DNA from: Sphaerosporella brunnea
Lineage: Eukaryota; Ascomycota; Pezizomycetes; Pezizales; Pyronemataceae
Reading direction: 5' to 3'
Assembly: GCA_008704415.1 (NCBI GenBank)
Contig: VXIS01000077.1
Span: 92,193-156,192 of the forward strand
Length of the DNA: 64,000 bases
The notes beneath the pieces are model-generated. The model was not told the origin of the DNA. It did not search any database and saw nothing but the letters and a program-made list of their open reading frames with translations. Of the stretch, positions 21,691 to 34,859 are shown piece by piece. Position 1 is the first letter of the stretch. Each line of letters opens with the position of its first letter. Position numbers and translations under genes: made by a program.

Positions 21691-22412
21691 CAGGGCTTTC
21701 AAACGTCCATCCAGTACGGCTTTGGAGGAGGCCTGAACCCTTTGATTCAAAAGGACTTTGAAAATCACGGCCCGTTTGGACCAGCAAATTTTGCACGGGA
21801 CCCAGGTGGCTGCACGTGCCGTGCCCACCAGGCCCGGTGAACACCCGGCGCCCGGCGGGCCCGCCAGGCACGGGTACTGTCTTTGCTTACACTGACATTC
21901 CGAAAAAGAAAACGAAAGCGAGATACGAATCCAACGTGAAGCCCCTACCTATCAATCTCCGCCGGCCGCTGTGCCAAGGAAAACATCAGCAGTTCTGATC
22001 GGTATTCTGCTGCCTCTCTCCGACCTGGATTTCCTGGGTGAAAGGGCGTGATTTGTGGTCAAAACGTCCGCAGGTCCGATCCGTTTTATTCTGACTCTCC
22101 TCTGAACTCTAGTTTTTGGGTTAAAAGTGTGTGGATTCTCCCCGTGGTCGATAAGTCAATTGATTGCGATTGACGCTCTAGCTCCTGAGGAACAAGCATG
22201 CAGCGATCAGCAATTTCAGTGGCCCTGAGTTCGACCCGCCCACCGAGCCAATCTGGACCAGGGGTTTCCGGCGCCGGCCGGCACCTATTAGATATTCAGA
22301 CTTTTCTTACACCGGGCCGAACTTAGCATCCGTTCCGCATCATCGGCTCCACCTGACCCACTCCGTGGGGCCCGGTTTGACCTGGCGGGCGGCCAGACTA
22401 TTGACAGCCCGG
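21691..22412 (+). mobile_element. hAT-type MITE (family M1), longest copy
   Basis: The left end is CAGGGCTTTCAAACGTCC. The right end is CCAGACTATTGACAGCCCGG. The interior repeats the family order of GC-rich GGCGGGCCCGCCAGGC, the TTTGGGTTAAAAGTGTG region, ATTGCGATTGACGC and CACCTATTAGATATTCAG. At 722 bp it is longer than the 14.9-kb copy by about 200 bases. No target duplication is visible. Confidence 0.85.
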
Positions 22413-22624
22413 TTTCGAAACCTCTGTATTTGATTGACAGTGGATCTTTGGGTTCTGGGATAGTCCAACACACAACACGACCCTTCCGACACACAACAAC
22501 CCGAGACCCAATGCTTTGCCTGAAAAGCGTATCATTTCCGGCGCCCATCAACGCAACAACCAGCACCGAATTCTTCCTAACCCACAATCGTCAATATTGA
22601 AATTGTTTCACGCGGGAGGATGAC

Positions 22625-23202
22625 TTACAAAACATTCCCAAACTGAGGCCTCTCACTCCCAATCCCACGCCCGCGTTGTATTTGCCTGTGTTTTCCCACA
22701 TGGCAGACCCGCCACGGTTCGATGCTTCTATTTTTTTTACCTCCGTTCGAACTGACTGTAAGCAGAACGTGGAGTGTCCGGAAATTGCACTGAGTCGATG
22801 AAGCAGTGGCAGCTTTTCAAATACAAGGACAAGGAAAAACGTACGTGTGGTAGCAGTGGGTGTGTACCAATTGATAAATCCCGCAGGTGGATTGCGCTGC
22901 GGCGTAGCGGGGGCATTGTGAACATGACGAAGAGCTACGGGTGTGCAGAGATCAATGACCTCCGGGGCCGGGGTAGCGGGAGGCGGCGGGGCATCAGCAA
23001 CAGCTGGGCTGTGGGGAGGCGAGAGCTGCCTATATAGTTCCCAATCCTCGTGGTTCTCGTCACATTCCAGTCTATCCTGACGCACGCAGTCCTGGTGCTG
23101 TAAGGCACCGCACTCTGGCTTCCACATGCCGAGTGGCACTTTACACTTGTTGGGGCAGAGATGCACGGCTTGGTCGCACGGGAACACACCTCTTCTCTCC
23201 AC
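22625..23202 (-). CDS. Cys-rich ORF, probably spliced, partial
   Basis: The minus-strand frame reads RRGVFPCDQAVHLCPNKCKV, then WKPECGALQHQDCVRQ and LECDENHEDW, seven cysteines within about 45 residues. This suggests a metal-binding or disulphide-rich module. A Pro-rich stretch (PPPPATPAPEVIDL) follows. An 89-bp intron is plausible at 22844-22756 (GTACGT to GCTTACAG) and leads to a short basic C-terminus ending at a TAA at 22625. The frame opens upstream without an ATG (a stop lies about 40 codons before MWKPEC, a GTG at 23202), so a 5' exon may be missing. Not recognised. The intron call is moderate at best. Confidence 0.35.
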
Positions 23203-23959
23203 GGCAGAAGTAGTTATGGTGGGAATATCGGCAGTGGGCGTTCAAGGACAGTTTCAAGTGTGCGTGCGGAGCTTACTGCGATCATTGAGGTGTGCTTGAG
23301 ATGTTCGTGAGGTTTCGACGTGAAAGAGGTGTGCTTGAGGTGGTCTGCCTGGCCATATTAACCTTTGGGAAGGGTATCGTGCACCAGTCGTACTGGCAAT
23401 TCCATCCATTCCGATGACGTTGGGTTGGTGTCGTGTTGGTACCTTTGCTGTGCGTGTTGCAAAGTTGTCGGGTTTCTTCGGGCAGATGTATGAACAGGGA
23501 ATGGAGGATTCGCCGCTTCCAGTAATAAAATCCAGCACTGGCGTCAACGTTCGCTTTCCAGTGGTAGTTGTGGTGGGCTTATCAACGATTAGTTAGCGTT
23601 CAGGGACGGTTTCGCGCGTGGTGTATACACTGCGCATGTGTCTCGACATGATGTTCGTGTGGGTTGAGGACGTCCATCTTACTTGAGGAGGTTGTGTGTT
23701 GCTCGAGCAAGTAGGTTCCGTTGACCGCACAAATTGTTGTCGCGCACTGCTTCCTCCAAAACACGTTTTGGTCACATGTTCCGGAAGTAGGTTGACCTGC
23801 CGCGACCCACGCCTGCAGAAAAAACCTGACATGGCAAGTGGTTGGGCTGATGCCACAGCTGGACTGGAGCTTTGATGCGCAGTGCAGCGGGAGTTCGGAG
23901 GAACCCACGATCACTGCGTTCTGACTTCACTGGACATGATCATATCACCCTGTACTTGT

Positions 23960-24745
23960 TCGCGCTGGCCCTGCGAGACAACTATACACACCACGGCTGG
24001 GTAAAGGAGCGGTGTCACGGCAAGCGCTACTACCTCCTCCGGGACCGACAGCGTACGGATCCAGTTGCCTCCCGGGCTCACAAGACTATCGCCTCCCGGT
24101 TCTACCAGCTCCGAATGAACAAGGCACCGATTGGACCCTACCTGGCTGAGGTCGGGCAGGCCGTGGATGACCGATGCTGGTGGTGCTCGAACGAGTCTGG
24201 AACCGGGCCTTCTCAAACCCGGGAGGACCTCTTCAAGCACTGCAACCGTTGGAAAGAGCAGCAAGCCACCATGTGGCGCGAGGTGAAGAAGACAACGGGC
24301 GGAAAGCGCCCGCCACGGAACACCTCTATGGCGCAGCTGTTTGGAGACGAGAGGTGCACAGCGGCCATTCTGGATTTCCTGCGGACGACTGAGAAGAGGT
24401 GGCACGGAGCGAAGTTTGGAGATGGGCGAGGATGATGAAGAGGATGGCGGAGCGGAATGGACGGACGGCGAGGATGAGGGAGAGGCGCAGAGCGGGGGAG
24501 AGTTGGGCGAGGACAAGGGAGGATAGGTGAGCGCGGGCAGGGCGGGGACGGCGGAGGAACGGCGGCGGTCCCATAGCGAGGGCGCAGTGTCGAAGCCCGG
24601 GTCACGATGTAACGAATTTCCTTTGTTTTCTTTTCACTGAGGCGAGGACGGGGGGCTTCATTTACTGGTCACGGCCAGGAAGCAAGTAGTCCTGTATATA
24701 TGGCATGGCCGCAAAGCGGCCGGAACAATATGATGAAATCAAAAC
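23960..24745 (+). mobile_element. 5'-truncated LINE with intact C-terminal frame
   Basis: The open frame to 24435 contains TIASRFYQLRMNKAPIGPYL, RCWWC, then EDLFKHCNRW and ERCTAAILDFLRTTEKRW. This aligns position by position with the LINE C-termini at 0.1-0.5 kb and 44.8-45.2 kb. The usual His before LFK.C is Asp here. No RNase H motif precedes it. The 3' UTR ends with the hairpin GGCCGCAAAGCGGCC (24707-24721) and AATATGATGAAATCAAAAC. The upstream part of the frame (23872-23960) does not match and is flanking DNA. Confidence 0.8.
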
Positions 24746-27700
24746 TATACACACCACCCATCCAGCTCGAACAGCGAGCCCAACAGAGAATCAGGTTACT
24801 TGGATGAAACCGTTTGCGGTTATTGGAAAATGGGTCTGGCTGAAGAGACAGGCAGAGGGGACCCAGCAGTGAACGGAGCAGTAGACGGAGGCTAGCGCGC
24901 AGACGCGCTCTTTGCTTAGTAATGGATGCGAGCAATAGATCTTCCTAGCAACAGAACTTCCTCAGGGAACACATACCTCCTCACGCACACGAAGCTCCTG
25001 AAGACAGTCTGTTGCCTCACGCTGGCGTATGGCTCAGCTACCAACTGGACGCACGGCTATCCACGCACAAACCGAACGACGTGACGCAAAAAAAACCCAA
25101 GGTGCTAATCGTGGCGTCTACTGCCACTACAACTGCATTTGAGCTCCATCAAACCGTCACAATAGACGTGGCAAACACATACAACGCTAGACCAGCTGCT
25201 CGACACGTACACAGCCACAGAAAATCTTTCAAATAGGTCCAATAGACGCCGCAAACAACAACAACAATTGAAGTGGAGCTTCGTGTATGTTATGCCGCGT
25301 TCATTGCAGAGCGCTGGCACGTGGATCTCACATTCCGGTTAGCGTTCCTCGTGAGCACAGGTTGATGCGAACCTCTATCCTCAGTTGGGGAAGATGGTGG
25401 TTGGGACAGATCTTTTCATTGTCATTATGGTATGTGAGAATGAGATGAGAGTGTGTGCCTGAAGTCTCCATCCAGGTCCGGTATGAAGTTGAAGTTCGAC
25501 ATGACGCGTCGGCGTGGTGAAAATGGAGAACCGAAAGCAACACCGAAACCAGTATTCTCGACGGGTCGCCGGTCGCCTGTTTGGCGGATCATGAAGAGAC
25601 AGGATAACCCATTCCGCGACCAATCCATGCAGAGGCGGCGATCAAATTGGCCCATCTTCCCTGACAAGGAGGATCTTTGAAATCTGAACAAAGAGAGAGA
25701 GACGCTATCCCGTCTGCACGGAAGGTCTGTGGACCTTGAAGCGGTAGGTTTCCCACAGTCGCATCGGCTGTGGGTAGTAGTCTCCAGAACGCAGCGGGGA
25801 GCGTAGCGAGCATGTTGGATTCACCGTGGCGGCGCCTAACAGGACTGGCGTGTTGACGGCGGCTCAAACGGATCGCTAATCACACTCACAATAGGAAGCT
25901 GAATCTGCCGTCTTGAGGGTTGCCAGACAGTGGGATCGGATCTGACCAGTCAGGCAGAGATGCTGCCCCAGTTACCGCGCACTGCAATCACGGTCTGAGA
26001 AATTAAGCTGGTAACCCCAGTGACGGGTATTGATATATGTGCATCTTTTGTTTTATTTAAAATATTTTATGGCATCTCGCTGGAACCGGAGAAGGCTGTT
26101 ATAACCCGATTTCACGAGAAAATGCATCGAGAAGAAATTAGCAGCCGCGCGTGCAGTGATTGCTTCATGTGCAACACCCTGAAGTAGCGAAGTAAGCCTC
26201 CTCCTCCTTTCTACCATATCCACCAACCGTGGCGGTCTGAAATCACAGTCAGACGCATTGACAAAGTACGTTCCCGGTCCTTTCTATCGGTATTAATGGC
26301 TGCAGATGCGTGAGGTTTTGGTGACATGACGCCACAAGCTGGAAGGCACGTCTGCTTCGCTTTTCTGGTGGTCGTACCGATTCTGGTTCTACCGGTGGTA
26401 GGTTGGGTGTGGTTTGGGTGTGGGTATATGGTGAGCATCCATTGAAGTCCCGGTACGTGTCCTTGGAAGATGGATTAAAGTGTAATCAAATCATTACCGT
26501 GTGCTGTAAAAGGTGCTGATGCCATGCGTTTTGGGTGTCAAGCCGACACGCTGATAATTCGGCACCCGCTGCGAACACGCGGTTTTGACCGGGTCGAAGT
26601 GGGAAGGCAACCGCAACAAATGGCTCTGATTTTGGAAATAGGCGCGACACGCGGAAACGCAGAAACTTAGGCGTTCCCACCTGCCTGGAACGTCGTGTAA
26701 CATACCGTCGCAATTGACAAATACCACGTCAATCCCCCAAGCCTACCGGTGAATTCACGTCCTCATGCCGGTTGTCCATCGAGATTATGCTTTCCAAATG
26801 ACAGACGATGTGTACAACCTGCCGCAAGCCTTTTCCAGCCCCAGCAAGTGCCCCGGAAATGTATTGAACATAGCACCCAGCCATCCGTGCCAGCCATCCG
26901 CCGGCCAGCGGAGACTGCGTGCGCTGTATATGTGTTACCCCTACATAATCGCTTGCACTCGTTTGCCGGTTTTCTGCACAATCCTTCGACTTGTGCTTTG
27001 CCGCAGAGTTGAGACGGTGGCTGGACGCTTGCACTGCTCCTTCTAGTCTCTGCGGAGGTACAGCAATCTGTAGCCACGGTTGGGGGAGGTAGCTGGAAAG
27101 CCCTTTCCAACTGCCAGTCTGCCGTGGGTGCTGTAGCACCGCAACAGGGCGGTCCTCGGAAACCCCGCTCCCTCCATCCAAAATAGTGGATGTAATTATG
27201 TTGGTCGAAGCCTCTCACCGCGCAGCCGAATATATCAATAAAAATGACGATTTATATTGCGCCAAAAAGGGATTTATGAGAATTGTATATCCATGATGGA
27301 CAGAACAGGGGGTTGTCGCAACCATGTAGGTTGGTCCTTTTACCGATGATACAACACCAAAATAATCTCGAACAAAAGAAATGCAGCGGATAGGGTTGCT
27401 TCTGTTTGGCCCCAGTCAAGCAAAACACCAGTGCAACGATTTGCCGGCATATGATGTAAACGGTGGCCTACCGCTACGTATTTGAAGAGCCAGGCCTGAT
27501 CCGTTGGCTTTTCAACGCCAAGTTGAGCCTGGACTGCACTTCGCGATCCACATACAGTACTAACTGCTTTTCCTACTGTTGGGCACACGCCGGTGTCTGG
27601 GGCGCAGTTTTTTGGGTCGCCGTCATTGGCACTGTCGATGAATTAATTATGCTGTAGTCCGGATACAGCAACGATCACGCTGCTTTGACACAATCTGAGT

Positions 27701-29376
27701 CTGCCTGACAGGCGGTGCCATTGTGCATGCGCGTGGTTAGTGTGGGGATTATAAGGCTGGCACACACTGTAAGGCACTGAATTGATCGCAGAGAATTGGG
27801 CAACACTTTAAGACACGCAATGGTTGTTTGTTCGGCGACGCAGTGGCGGCTCTACCGAGGGTAGCAACCTTTCGACACAGTCCTAGTCAGACTGGGCGGT
27901 AGCTTTTACAGCCGTTCTGTGCACGGAACGATGCACCATGGTTCGTAATTTGAGTCGGCACCACAATAGAACATTGTGAGGTGCCACCCAGCTCAGCCTA
28001 CGTATGGCCAGACCCCGCACAATTTTTTCAACAACACATAAGACCGTAAGCAGGCACGTTGACAACTCAAATGACGTTCAGGTTTCAAGGTGCAAACGTC
28101 AGGAGCCTAGCAGTGCAATATGCGCTTCAAGACTCGATTGCCTCGTTTTTACCGGCATGGTCAAGAAGCTCACTTCTGGCGAGAAATACAAAGACTGCAA
28201 GGTTCCGCTTTCGCCAACGCCGTTGCTGTGACCAACGACATCGTATTCAGAACATATCGCTATCAGCAGTAGAGCAAAGCACGCGCTCTCAAGGTTAGGA
28301 AAACACACGCCAGCCGGGCATTGTTGGCCATTCGCTGATTTATATTTCTTGTTACAATAAATCTATCACTTAGTTGCGGCACTTGGTGCATCACATCATA
28401 CACCGTGCGCCTGCCACAACCGCCTCACAGTCTGCCTTCGTCATTCTGGGCCGAACCTACCAAAAATACAACACCTCCGTTGCGCACGCAAATGCAGGTC
28501 CAAATTCAAGCAACATAACCATACACGATACCGGAGTTACAATTGCCACACACTACGGACAACAGCACACCGAAATTGTGTGTTGCTGGTGGGGGAGGGG
28601 TCTTAAAATATCAAGTGCATAAATAAAAGCGAAATTTCGATTCCGCACCTGCTCCTCCACAGTGCACCCAGCTCGCGGGTAGAAAACCACCATTGTACCG
28701 GCCACTTCATGCTTCCCCAGGTGCATCATCGGGCTAGATCACCGCTGACCGCGTCGCCGGCGGTGAACATCAAGATTGTGCACCACGATGAGGTTCTTTT
28801 GACGCTCTGGAAAAAGACCTTCTTGACCTTGGAGAGCGCCAGCTCGACTGGCCTGCGGATGAGTTCCATCGCACCGCGCACTCACGAACTGTGTTTGCAC
28901 CGCCACGAATGTCCCGAGCTGTGACAGGCCGGCGTTGGTAAGATCCTAGTTTGGCGCACAGCGCGACAGGCCGGTTGAAGCACTACAGTGGAGCTCCCCG
29001 GCGCGTACCTGTAGACCCGGGGGTGATGGCCCTTGTTTCCAGGTGTGGATCCCCGTATCTTGATAAACTGGTTACCCCACGACATCGATTCAAGGTACAT
29101 AATGATCTATCGGGTCACGTTTTGCGTTGTTTCGGTACTGTGGCTAGCACTGTATAATGCTCACACGCTCCACCGGAGGTTTACCCGACAGGCAACGTCA
29201 GTTGATGGTATGGCCGGGGCTGCATGACGACATAGTGGTGCAGTGCTGTCAATACTTCGTTCGGGTTGACGCCAATGCCCCGGCAGCTGCGCATGACGTA
29301 GAATGATGTTTAGTGAGCCCGAGCCAATTTCGTCAGGTGGGGTGGATGTAGCAGTTCTCAGTGGACCCCAACAACC
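24746..29376. other. No recognisable gene
   Basis: I examined both strands and found only short frames (for example 25453-25680 plus, 26763-27218 minus, 27340-27588 minus) with no conserved motif, splice pair or repeat partner. It is probably decayed intergenic or transposon-derived DNA. Confidence 0.4.
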
Positions 29377-29825
29377 TTAGAAATCAACCACCGACATTCC
29401 TATGAATACCCAACCCCAGCGACTACTGCAACCCAATTTTGCCGACGATTGTCGACCCACACGCCGACAGCGCAAACACATCTCAGTCAACATGACAACC
29501 GCCGGCAACATCTGGGCGCAGGCGGCCTGCAAAGCCCTCTGCTGCAGCACCATCAGCACACCCTGATACCGCAGCCTCTGCTGTAGCGCGTGGAGTCTCA
29601 CCCAAAGACCAGCCACATGGCTGAAGCAACCTGGCGACGGACCAGCAGCAATGCTATGTTGAGAACCTCGGGAAATACCCCCAGCGTTCGCGACGCACAA
29701 ATGTACATGTCGTTTGTGAGGATGAGGTCACACGTGGCGTTTAGAGGAGAGCCGTAGGCGACCACCATGCGGTGAACGAACACGATGATCGCCATGGCGG
29801 CGACCCAGTTGCCCGTCTCTGCCAA
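29377..29825 (-). pseudogene. Possible membrane-protein relic
   Basis: Two overlapping minus-strand frames give hydrophobic segments: NWVAAMAIIVFVHRMVVAYG and FPEVLNIALLLVRRQ. After a frameshift near 29600 comes QMLPAVVMLTEMC. The pattern resembles a multi-pass membrane protein with a broken frame. No family is recognised, and hydrophobic chance frames are common, so this is weak. Confidence 0.2.
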
Positions 29826-31029
29826 TGATTTTGGAATGTTGCTTATGTATTCCAGCAGGGTACTCCGGCTTGTGATTAACCGGGCTACGGCCAGATCCCC
29901 CCGATGGTGTTTGGCTGCGGTGGCGAGAAAAAACAGGCGAGGGATAGAGAGTGATGGGCGTCCATTGAGTGTTGGTCTTTCGAGAAAGGATGATCCGGTG
30001 TTGTGGCCGCGTTTGGTTGTTGTTGTTTGTTTTGACTTGAAACATGTAGCCGCGCGGACCAGATAGCCATACGCATATCAGTGGCACCCACAAATATCCA
30101 ACCAAAATGAATCCCCTACTCCCCGAAACTTCCGTTGTGCAGTATGCCCCCAACTCCAAACGATCTAGTGCCTGTCTGGGTACGAAAATATCGCCACCAC
30201 TACACGACCGCTGAAAGCTGAGATGGTCAACCCCGGCGAAACCTCAGCTGTTCGATTTTAAAGGAACCATATACTTAACTCAAATACAAGTAGATAGACG
30301 CATTGTGTTCTCTTTCTGCTCCCAAGTGATGCAGCTGTAGGCAGCTCAATCTCGTGATGCCACCGATCAAGAAAACCTCAGCTTTTAGAGAGCTATCGCA
30401 GATCCCCCTTCCTCTTCTTTTTCGCTGGCCGCTCTGGTATGAGTTCTTTCCCTCATATCCAGTGGAACGTCTGTCAACAATAAATTATCGCTTTCATAAT
30501 GACTGTACATTGAGACCATTGTTTCCACATTGGTGGCGACCCAAATCGCGTCGTCGTTATGGCACAGATGAGTACGCCAGCTTTAAAGAATTGAAAGAAC
30601 AAACACATATTCCCCACACGCAGTGCCGGACTTCGTAGAAGCCCAATTGCAGTGAACGGTTCTGCTACTTTGTCGGAGTGACACCGTGGAGTGGTAGGGT
30701 GCAGTTGGTCGAGTTAGTGGATGAATGTATGTTCTGGTTCATGGAATATGCGAGCAGGTAGATCCGAGAAAACGGGGAGGCGTCGCCGGTGGTGGGGTAC
30801 CTTCAATCGCACGGACTGGCACTGCATCCTTTGGTGTTTTAAGCATCTTAGACAGCGGGGCTTTCTGTTGGTACAACAATTATTTCGCCGCGAATTTGGG
30901 TTTTTTATTCAGCCAAATACAACCTCGCTTCTCGTCGAGGTGTGTGGCAGGGTACATAATGGTCTATACCCTACCAAGCGGACAGTGTGGGACCAAATTA
31001 AAGCCAGGTTTCGGGTCCGATGCTTTTGC

Positions 31030-31860
31030 GCTTTGTTTCAATCATGGTGAATTCGGCTACCTGCGGCCATCAAATATAAAAGAAGCTACACACTGCCCCT
31101 GGACTCAAGCCCCATCCTGGGGGTGAGCTTCTAGGGAAAGAACAAAGGGAAACGGTATGAGAAGGCCTACCAAGGACACCCGTAAACGGCCATATGAAAA
31201 GATTACAAATCAGGATACATCTGGGCCTAGCCCGGCTAGACTCCAATCTTGGTGCTGGTTAGTAAAGCAAAAACCGCCTCCGTACAGCGCTAGGCGTGTT
31301 GTGTTTCCTCCTCGCAGGCCCCGCTTTCTTGTCTTTGATAGCCGCCGTCACTGCCTTCCACAGGACTGCGTGTTCTCTCTTCCACATGGCGCATAACCTG
31401 AAAAGATGGTATCTCGTGTGGACTGGCCTGCTAGCGCCGACTACCACCTGTCGTCCTGTCGTCGCCCTGTCCAGTGCAGGTACGGCGCCGGTGGTGCTTG
31501 CCGAGCCCGATCTTGAAGAAGCGCGATGCTCATAATTTTCGGCTCTTGAATGCCGTTGAATCGGGCTTCTCCCGGCGGCGGAAGTAGGCTTTGTGCCTGC
31601 AGTGTTTGGCCAGCCATGCCTCCCAGTGAGGTTTCTTGGCTGGGTTGACCTTTCGGTTTATGCAGGTAAGCGTAGTAGTCTGGATTTGGGAATCGTTTGC
31701 TCTGTCAAGTCGGTTTCTCGCTGCATGCTTAGCACGATGGTCCGCATGTTCATTGCCCGGAATGCCGGCGTGTCCGTGCCCCCATTTATACTCTGTCGTC
31801 CAGCCTTGACACACCAATGTTGCCACTATGTGCGCAACGCGCGGAAGCAGTCATGGCCCA
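31030..31860 (-). mobile_element. Decayed LINE copy with RNase H end and 3' hairpin
   Basis: On the minus strand, 31826-31530 encodes GHAGIPGNEHADHRAKHAA (RNase H C-terminus), then WLAKHCRHKAYFRRREK. After a frameshift, 31447-31259 gives YHLFRLCAMWKREHAVLWKA, the C-terminal Cys/His region. The 3' end near 31035-31070 retains GATGGCCGCAGGTAGCC and CATGATTGAAACAAAG, a degenerate form of the family hairpin and tail. Frameshifts and loss of the first CxxC show it is inactive. Confidence 0.8.
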
Positions 31861-31869
31861 GGCCTGGCT

Positions 31870-33000
31870 CGCCCCGTTGCAGACGTGAAGGGCGCAGAGT
31901 CCGCTGCTTCTGCTGCCCTTAATGGTCGGACGTCTGCAGCAGTCCTTCCGGGTCTTCTACAGGTGTAGGATTCTCGCATGCAACTAGAGCGTTGCATATA
32001 CCGTCATCCTGGGCACGAGAAATATTCAAAATTGATGACACGGGTCAAGTTCGCGACAGCGATGGTGTGGGGCTATGCTGGGGCTGTGCCCCGGTCACGT
32101 TTCTTTTCGTTGGATTCTATGAGTTTCTTTTGGGAACAGCATGCAACGTGATTTGCAAACTGGTCAAGCGGCTGCGCCCGAGAATTTCAGGATATGAAGG
32201 GGTCTCCGCGTCTCTTTTAGTGTTTGCCTTTTCTTTGATTTTATTTTCACGAAACCTTCGTATTGCAACCGTCCGTAATTCCTGAATCTTTCAGCTCTCA
32301 ACTCGGACTGTTTGATCTTGCTTCGCCGCCTGTCCCTATTCCGTAACTATTGATCCTGCGTACAGAAGTACCTTCGGTCCCCCCCGTCTATTGCCAATCC
32401 TCCCTATCATCCTCAGGTGCCTACAGTCTGAGCGACTGGGATGGCAGATCACAGGCCACGGCGAGGGGTGGTAGGTAGGCCGCACATACCACATCCGTCT
32501 GGTCAGATTACTGCACACGACCTTCGACTGCCCACCAATCCTCTCACCGCCGGACACGTAGGGCATCACTGCTTGCAGGATCCACGCCATTCGGTTCTCA
32601 GGCGCCATGTGCAATATGTCGCCGCGCGATTCCCGGTCGTCGCAACCACCTATATTCTCTGTATGTACACCATATACGTGACGCCCGTCGCCAAACACTT
32701 CTCACCGCCAATACCCACCTCCTGTTACCTCTGTTCCTCCGCCTCTACTCCATGCTCGTCCTGCTCCTGTCCCCCCCCCTTGCTCCCCCACCTCGCCGCT
32801 GCTCCTACTGCCCTCTATGTCATTAGTCGTAAGATCATAGGAAGGACAGAGTTTTTAACCAACCATCAGACGGACGGAATGATGTTACCAACATCTGCCC
32901 GTCCTCTCGCTCGCAGAAAAACCAATACCCTGCTTGAGCTGTTGTCAGTACCAAGGCTATAGGCTGCACAGCTTTCTTGAACGAACCCCAAACTGATGCA
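31870..33000. other. No recognisable gene
   Basis: Open but unsupported frames only, with a C-rich stretch at about 32755-32800. I see nothing assignable. Confidence 0.4.
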
Positions 33001-33001
33001 G

Positions 33002-34856
33002 CTATGCCCGTTCGGCGCGCTGGCTCTTGAATCGACCCGAGAGCCCTTTGGTTGTTGACATCCATATCGCGCAACGCCGTCGCGGCAAGGACAAGCAATC
33101 TGAGATTCTTGAGGTTTGCAAGACGAACTGCTCAGCCGGGTTGCGTGAGTAAGTGGTGGGGACCGTCTCGGTGTGGAAAGCATCGAGTGTACCCAACACC
33201 TCCATATTGGTGGTGTTGATCTTACTCGTTTCCTCGGCACGGGCTCCAACCTTTTTACCGACTGGCATATCGACCAAGAAAAGACCGTCCATGCGATAGC
33301 CACCACCGCTCGTTAGGAACTCTCGTTCGACGAGGTCTTCGCAGTGCTTGACCACCGGGCTCCGGCGTGAAGCAGTCACTTTGTCAGTGTCACTGTGTTG
33401 GCTTTGTTCGTGCCTTGCAGAATAGTCTGTGTGGCCTCTGCACCTTCAATCGAAGTAATGGAGACTTGTGCGCCTTATAGCGGTTCTAGGAGGTTGCCTG
33501 AGCCATGTCGTTCCGCTCCCGGACCCGCCACGGAGAAACAGAACCAGAGGGGCTTTGCATCGTGGTCAGCGAGCAAGCTCGCCATCTTTGGAGCAAATTC
33601 CGAAGCGACACGAACAGCGTCAAAGTCGCTCCCGCAGGTGATCTCGGTCAATGCAGGAGCCGAGTTGATGGTGTTGTCCTCCTCAACCATTCGGATGCAT
33701 GCAATGCTTGTGACACGGTTTGTCCAGAGCGCCTTGTCAAAGGTCGCAATCTCTTGGACACCTTGGTTATGCGGCAGTGCATCGTCCTGGAGTTGGAAGT
33801 GCCGTTGGCGGTGATCTTCATCTAGTTGCTGGTGAGGCCGACAGCTTGATGCATCCAAGATCGGCGGTCACGGGCACGGGCCGGAGAATGATTCGCGGTT
33901 TCGGCTCGTTTGGGATTGAGGCGTAATCACCCATCGCTGGGAGCGAGGTATATCCGCTTGGCCGTATGCTCAAATGCTCCTCGGTCTTCTTGTCCACGAG
34001 CTTGTCGTCTGCAGGCAAATCACCAGAGTCATTGGAATGCTCGATTTTGCCCTAAGCTTTATCGACCACTAGGTTGACCCCTTCAGCCAAATCAGCGAGG
34101 TCATTGTCGTGCTCGACGACCTCAGCCTTGTTGCCCACGAGTTTGTCCTCAGCAGGCAAATCAGCGAAGTCATCAGCCTGCTGGGTAAGCTCGGCCTCAT
34201 CCACGAGTTCGTTCTCAGCGGGCGAATTGTCAAATTCATCAGCCTGGTGGACAACCTCGGCCTCATCCACGAGTTCATTCTCCGCGGGCGAATTGTCAAA
34301 TTCATCAGCCTGCTGGACAACCTCGACCCCATCCACGAGTTCGTTCTCAGTGGGCAAATGTTCGACGTCATTGATGAAAAAACGTATGGGACGTAGTAAG
34401 ATCGGTTCAATTGCACGGAAGGAACAGACCCTCCCCCGATGTTCACCATCTTACGCAGAAATATAGCTACACACATGACCCAACCCTAAAGAACAACCCG
34501 ATGCTCGACAGCCAAACTTCAACAATCATCTGGGTCGCCAACCTCGCCCTGCAGCCGCTGCTGGTTGGCCAAGGATTCCTTCGCCAGCGTCCACATTGTC
34601 CACCAATCGTTGGCGCCCATCTTCAAGCGATGCTTGCAGCTGCAGAGCAGCAAAGCGGTATTTCTCGTGGTGTGCTCCTTCCCCATCACGTAGTTCAAGT
34701 GCGTTTCACCCGGGTATTGGTGGTGAGCCTGTCCGTTTGTCAGCCCACCACCTAGCCAGGGTTGAGTGATCGCTTTGATCTTACCTTCCGCATATGTCTG
34801 GCGTAGTTGCGCTTGTCTCCATTGTGTGCACAGAGGGGGCAGGGCTTCTTTGTCAT
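33002..34856 (-). pseudogene. C2H2/acidic-repeat family protein, decayed paralogue
   Basis: Exon 1 (34856-34785) encodes MTKKPCPLCAHNGDKRNY..RHMRK. A 56-bp intron (34784-34729, GTAAGA to ACGGACAG, branch GGCTGACAAAC) is followed by exon 2, AHHQYPGETHLNYVMG and LLCSCKHRLKMGANDWW, to a TGA at 34519. Cys6, Cys9, His21 and His26 form a C2H2 finger. Both the finger spacing and the intron position (after codon 24, phase 0) equal those of the plus-strand gene at 36434. Downstream, in shifted frames, lie 22-residue acidic repeats (34390-34052), a TAG, then SIRPSGYTSLP and PKPRIILRPVPV. After another shift comes FQLQDDALPHNQGVQEIATF and NRVTSIACIR. A further open part (33379-33002, YRMDGLFLVDMPVGKKVGAR) may be its C-terminus. 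Several breaks make it a pseudogene unless further introns exist. Confidence 0.7.
34120..34390 (-). repeat. 66-bp coding tandem repeat (22-residue acidic unit)
   Basis: The minus strand reads repeated units of the form AENELVDEAEVVHQADEFDNSP, 22 residues per 66 bases (starts near 34192, 34258 and 34324). Two more diverged units lie downstream. The repeats belong to the adjacent C2H2-family pseudogene. A single diverged unit, DGFADLPAEGKLAGKQAED, occurs in the plus-strand paralogue. Confidence 0.8.
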
Positions 34857-34859
34857 CGT

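Noticed and set aside
30725..31126. 133-codon plus-strand frame
   Set aside because: Its 3' part is the antisense of the LINE 3' hairpin and tail. No independent support.
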